DNA of 64,000 nucleotides from Caproiciproducens faecalis (GTDB taxonomy: Bacteria; Bacillota; Clostridia; Oscillospirales; Acutalibacteraceae). Below are positions 62,934-64,000 of the stretch, one piece after another. How positions within the stretch are numbered: the stretch's first letter is position 1; every line of letters begins with the position of its first letter. The notes beneath the pieces are model-generated. The model saw nothing but the letters and a program-made list of their open reading frames with translations. It searched no databases and had not been told where the DNA came from. Location of the stretch: positions 124,001-188,000 of the forward strand of contig NZ_JAGFNZ010000005.1 in NCBI RefSeq assembly GCF_019448085.1, read 5' to 3'. The translations under genes and the position numbers were made by a program.

Positions 62934-64000
62934 ATGCTGATTATTCATGCAAAAATATTCACGATGGCGGACAGCGTCATAGAGGACGGCTGGATTCGTA
63001 CGAAAGACGACCGGATCGAAGCGCTTGGCACAGGGACCGTACAGCCCAAACAAGGTGAGGAGGTACTCGACGTTCAGGGCGCCGGCGTTTATCCGGGCTT
63101 TGTGGACGCGCATACTCATTTGGGAATGTGGGAAGACGGTCTTACATTTGAAGGAGACGACGGAAACGAAGAAACAGACCCTGTTACGCCGCAGTTGCGA
63201 GCGATAGACGCGGTGAACCCCATCGATCGCTGCTTCAGCGAAGGTTTGGCCGCGGGTGTGACAACGGTCATTACAGGCCCCGGAAGCGCAAACCCCATCG
63301 GGGGGCAGCTTGCCGCGATTAAAACCTGCGGAGGACGGATTGACGATATGCTTGTCAAAGCGCCGGTTGCGATTAAAATGGCTTTGGGAGAAAACCCGAA
63401 GTCCGTTTATCACGGAAAAAATCAATCGCCTTCCACCAGAATGGCGACGGCTGCGCTGATTCGGGAGGAACTTTTTAAAGCACAGCGCTACCTGCAGGAT
63501 CTGGAGCGCTCAGAGACCGACGAGGACTTTGACGCGCCGGAATTTGATATGAAGTCTGAAGCGCTGATTCCCGCCCTTAGGGGTGAAACTGAGGTGCATT
63601 TCCACGCGCACCGCGCAGACGATATTTTTACCGCCATTCGCATTGCCAAAGAATTTGATTTAGATTATGTCATTGTGCACGGAACGGAGGGACATCTGAT
63701 TGCGGACGCCTTGGCAAAAGACGGAGTGCGGGTGCTGGCCGGACCTTTCCTCTGTGACCGCTCCAAACCGGAGCTGAGAAATTTAACGCCGCAGAACCCG
63801 GGAATTCTTGCGAATGCGGGAATACTGACAGCAATTATAACCGATCATCCCGTTGTTCCGCTGCAGTACCTTCCTACTTGCGCGGCGCTGGCAGTGAGGG
63901 AAGGCATGCATTACGAGGACGCTTTAAAGGCCATTACCATCAACCCGGCGAAAATCTGCGGAATCGACGCGAGAGTCGGTTCTGTCGAACCCGGTAAAGA
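62934..64000 (+). CDS. Amidohydrolase family protein (3' truncated)
   Basis: An open frame of at least 355 codons that runs off the window. It has the N-terminal beta-sandwich part (IIHAKIFTMADSVIEDG), PGFVDAHTHLGM with the first two metal His residues, HFHAHRADDI and VIVHGTEGHL with later His ligands, and TDHPVVPL with the final metal-binding Asp. This matches the imidazolonepropionase-like amidohydrolase group. Substrate is unknown. ATG 62934 has TTGGAGG upstream; a terminator separates it from yabR. Confidence 0.9.
   Translation, partial: MLIIHAKIFTMADSVIEDGWIRTKDDRIEALGTGTVQPKQGEEVLDVQGAGVYPGFVDAHTHLGMWEDGLTFEGDDGNEETDPVTPQLRAIDAVNPIDRCFSEGLAAGVTTVITGPGSANPIGGQLAAIKTCGGRIDDMLVKAPVAIKMALGENPKSVYHGKNQSPSTRMATAALIREELFKAQRYLQDLERSETDEDFDAPEFDMKSEALIPALRGETEVHFHAHRADDIFTAIRIAKEFDLDYVIVHGTEGHLIADALAKDGVRVLAGPFLCDRSKPELRNLTPQNPGILANAGILTAIITDHPVVPLQYLPTCAALAVREGMHYEDALKAITINPAKICGIDARVGSVEPGK

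Overview
The window looks like core chromosome of a spore-forming clostridial Firmicute, possibly Oscillospiraceae/Ruminococcaceae-like. Shine-Dalgarno sites are strong (AGGAGG/GAGGTG) and TTG/GTG starts are common. SepF, DivIVA, DivIC, YabP, YabQ and SpoVB-type genes are present, and several gene orders match Bacillus subtilis: miaB-ymcA-mutS-mutL-miaA and yabM-yabN-yabO-yabP-yabQ-divIC-yabR. There is no phage, insertion sequence, CRISPR array or rRNA. Two tRNA genes are present: Ala-GGC and Ser-GGA. The family-level placement is an inference from gene content.

Layout. 1-3.4 kb: 3' part of dnaE, then ATP-type pfkA. 3.4-7.5 kb: ComFB-like protein, amidase-domain protein, small membrane protein, tandem HD-GYP protein and a Gfo/Idh oxidoreductase. 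7.6-13.3 kb, mostly minus strand: several tiny genes (34-84 codons), an amino acid permease, the panT-coaX pantothenate pair and a CBS protein. 13.4-15.5 kb: cupin, acetyltransferase and 2H phosphoesterase. 15.6-19.5 kb: two BclA/BclB-like collagen repeat proteins and a glycosyltransferase, with sporulation-type promoter matches upstream. 19.7-21.6 kb: tRNA-Ala, a TetR-family regulator and a second glycosyltransferase. 21.7-29.7 kb: miaB, ylbF-family gene, mutS, acetyltransferase, mutL, miaA. 29.7-35.7 kb: HlyD-like protein, yggS, sepF, ylmH, divIVA, lspA, rluD-type gene, comEA-like gene. 35.7-40.9 kb, minus strand: ppx-ppk-variant pfk-small membrane protein. 41-47.3 kb: larE, TSUP exporter, acetyltransferase, tRNA-Ser, asnS, hemerythrin, aminotransferase. 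47.3-57.7 kb: secD-secF, recJ-relA-MBL-hemZ-nucleoside kinase and a zinc-ribbon protein. 57.9-62.9 kb: spoVB-like, mazG, hup, rqcP, yabP, yabQ, divIC, yabR. 62.9 kb to the end: a truncated amidohydrolase.

Most genes are housekeeping: replication and mismatch repair, tRNA modification, cell division, protein export, stringent response, glycolysis and polyphosphate turnover. The most unusual material is (1) the twin collagen-like proteins with Cys/Asp/His-rich N-termini and sigma-K/sigma-E-like promoters, next to a glycosyltransferase; (2) two tiny proteins sharing a WWWF-Pro motif, both preceded by sigma-K-like -10 boxes; and (3) a polyphosphate operon that carries a phosphofructokinase with an altered active-site loop. 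Many start codons were placed from the ribosome binding site rather than the longest frame.
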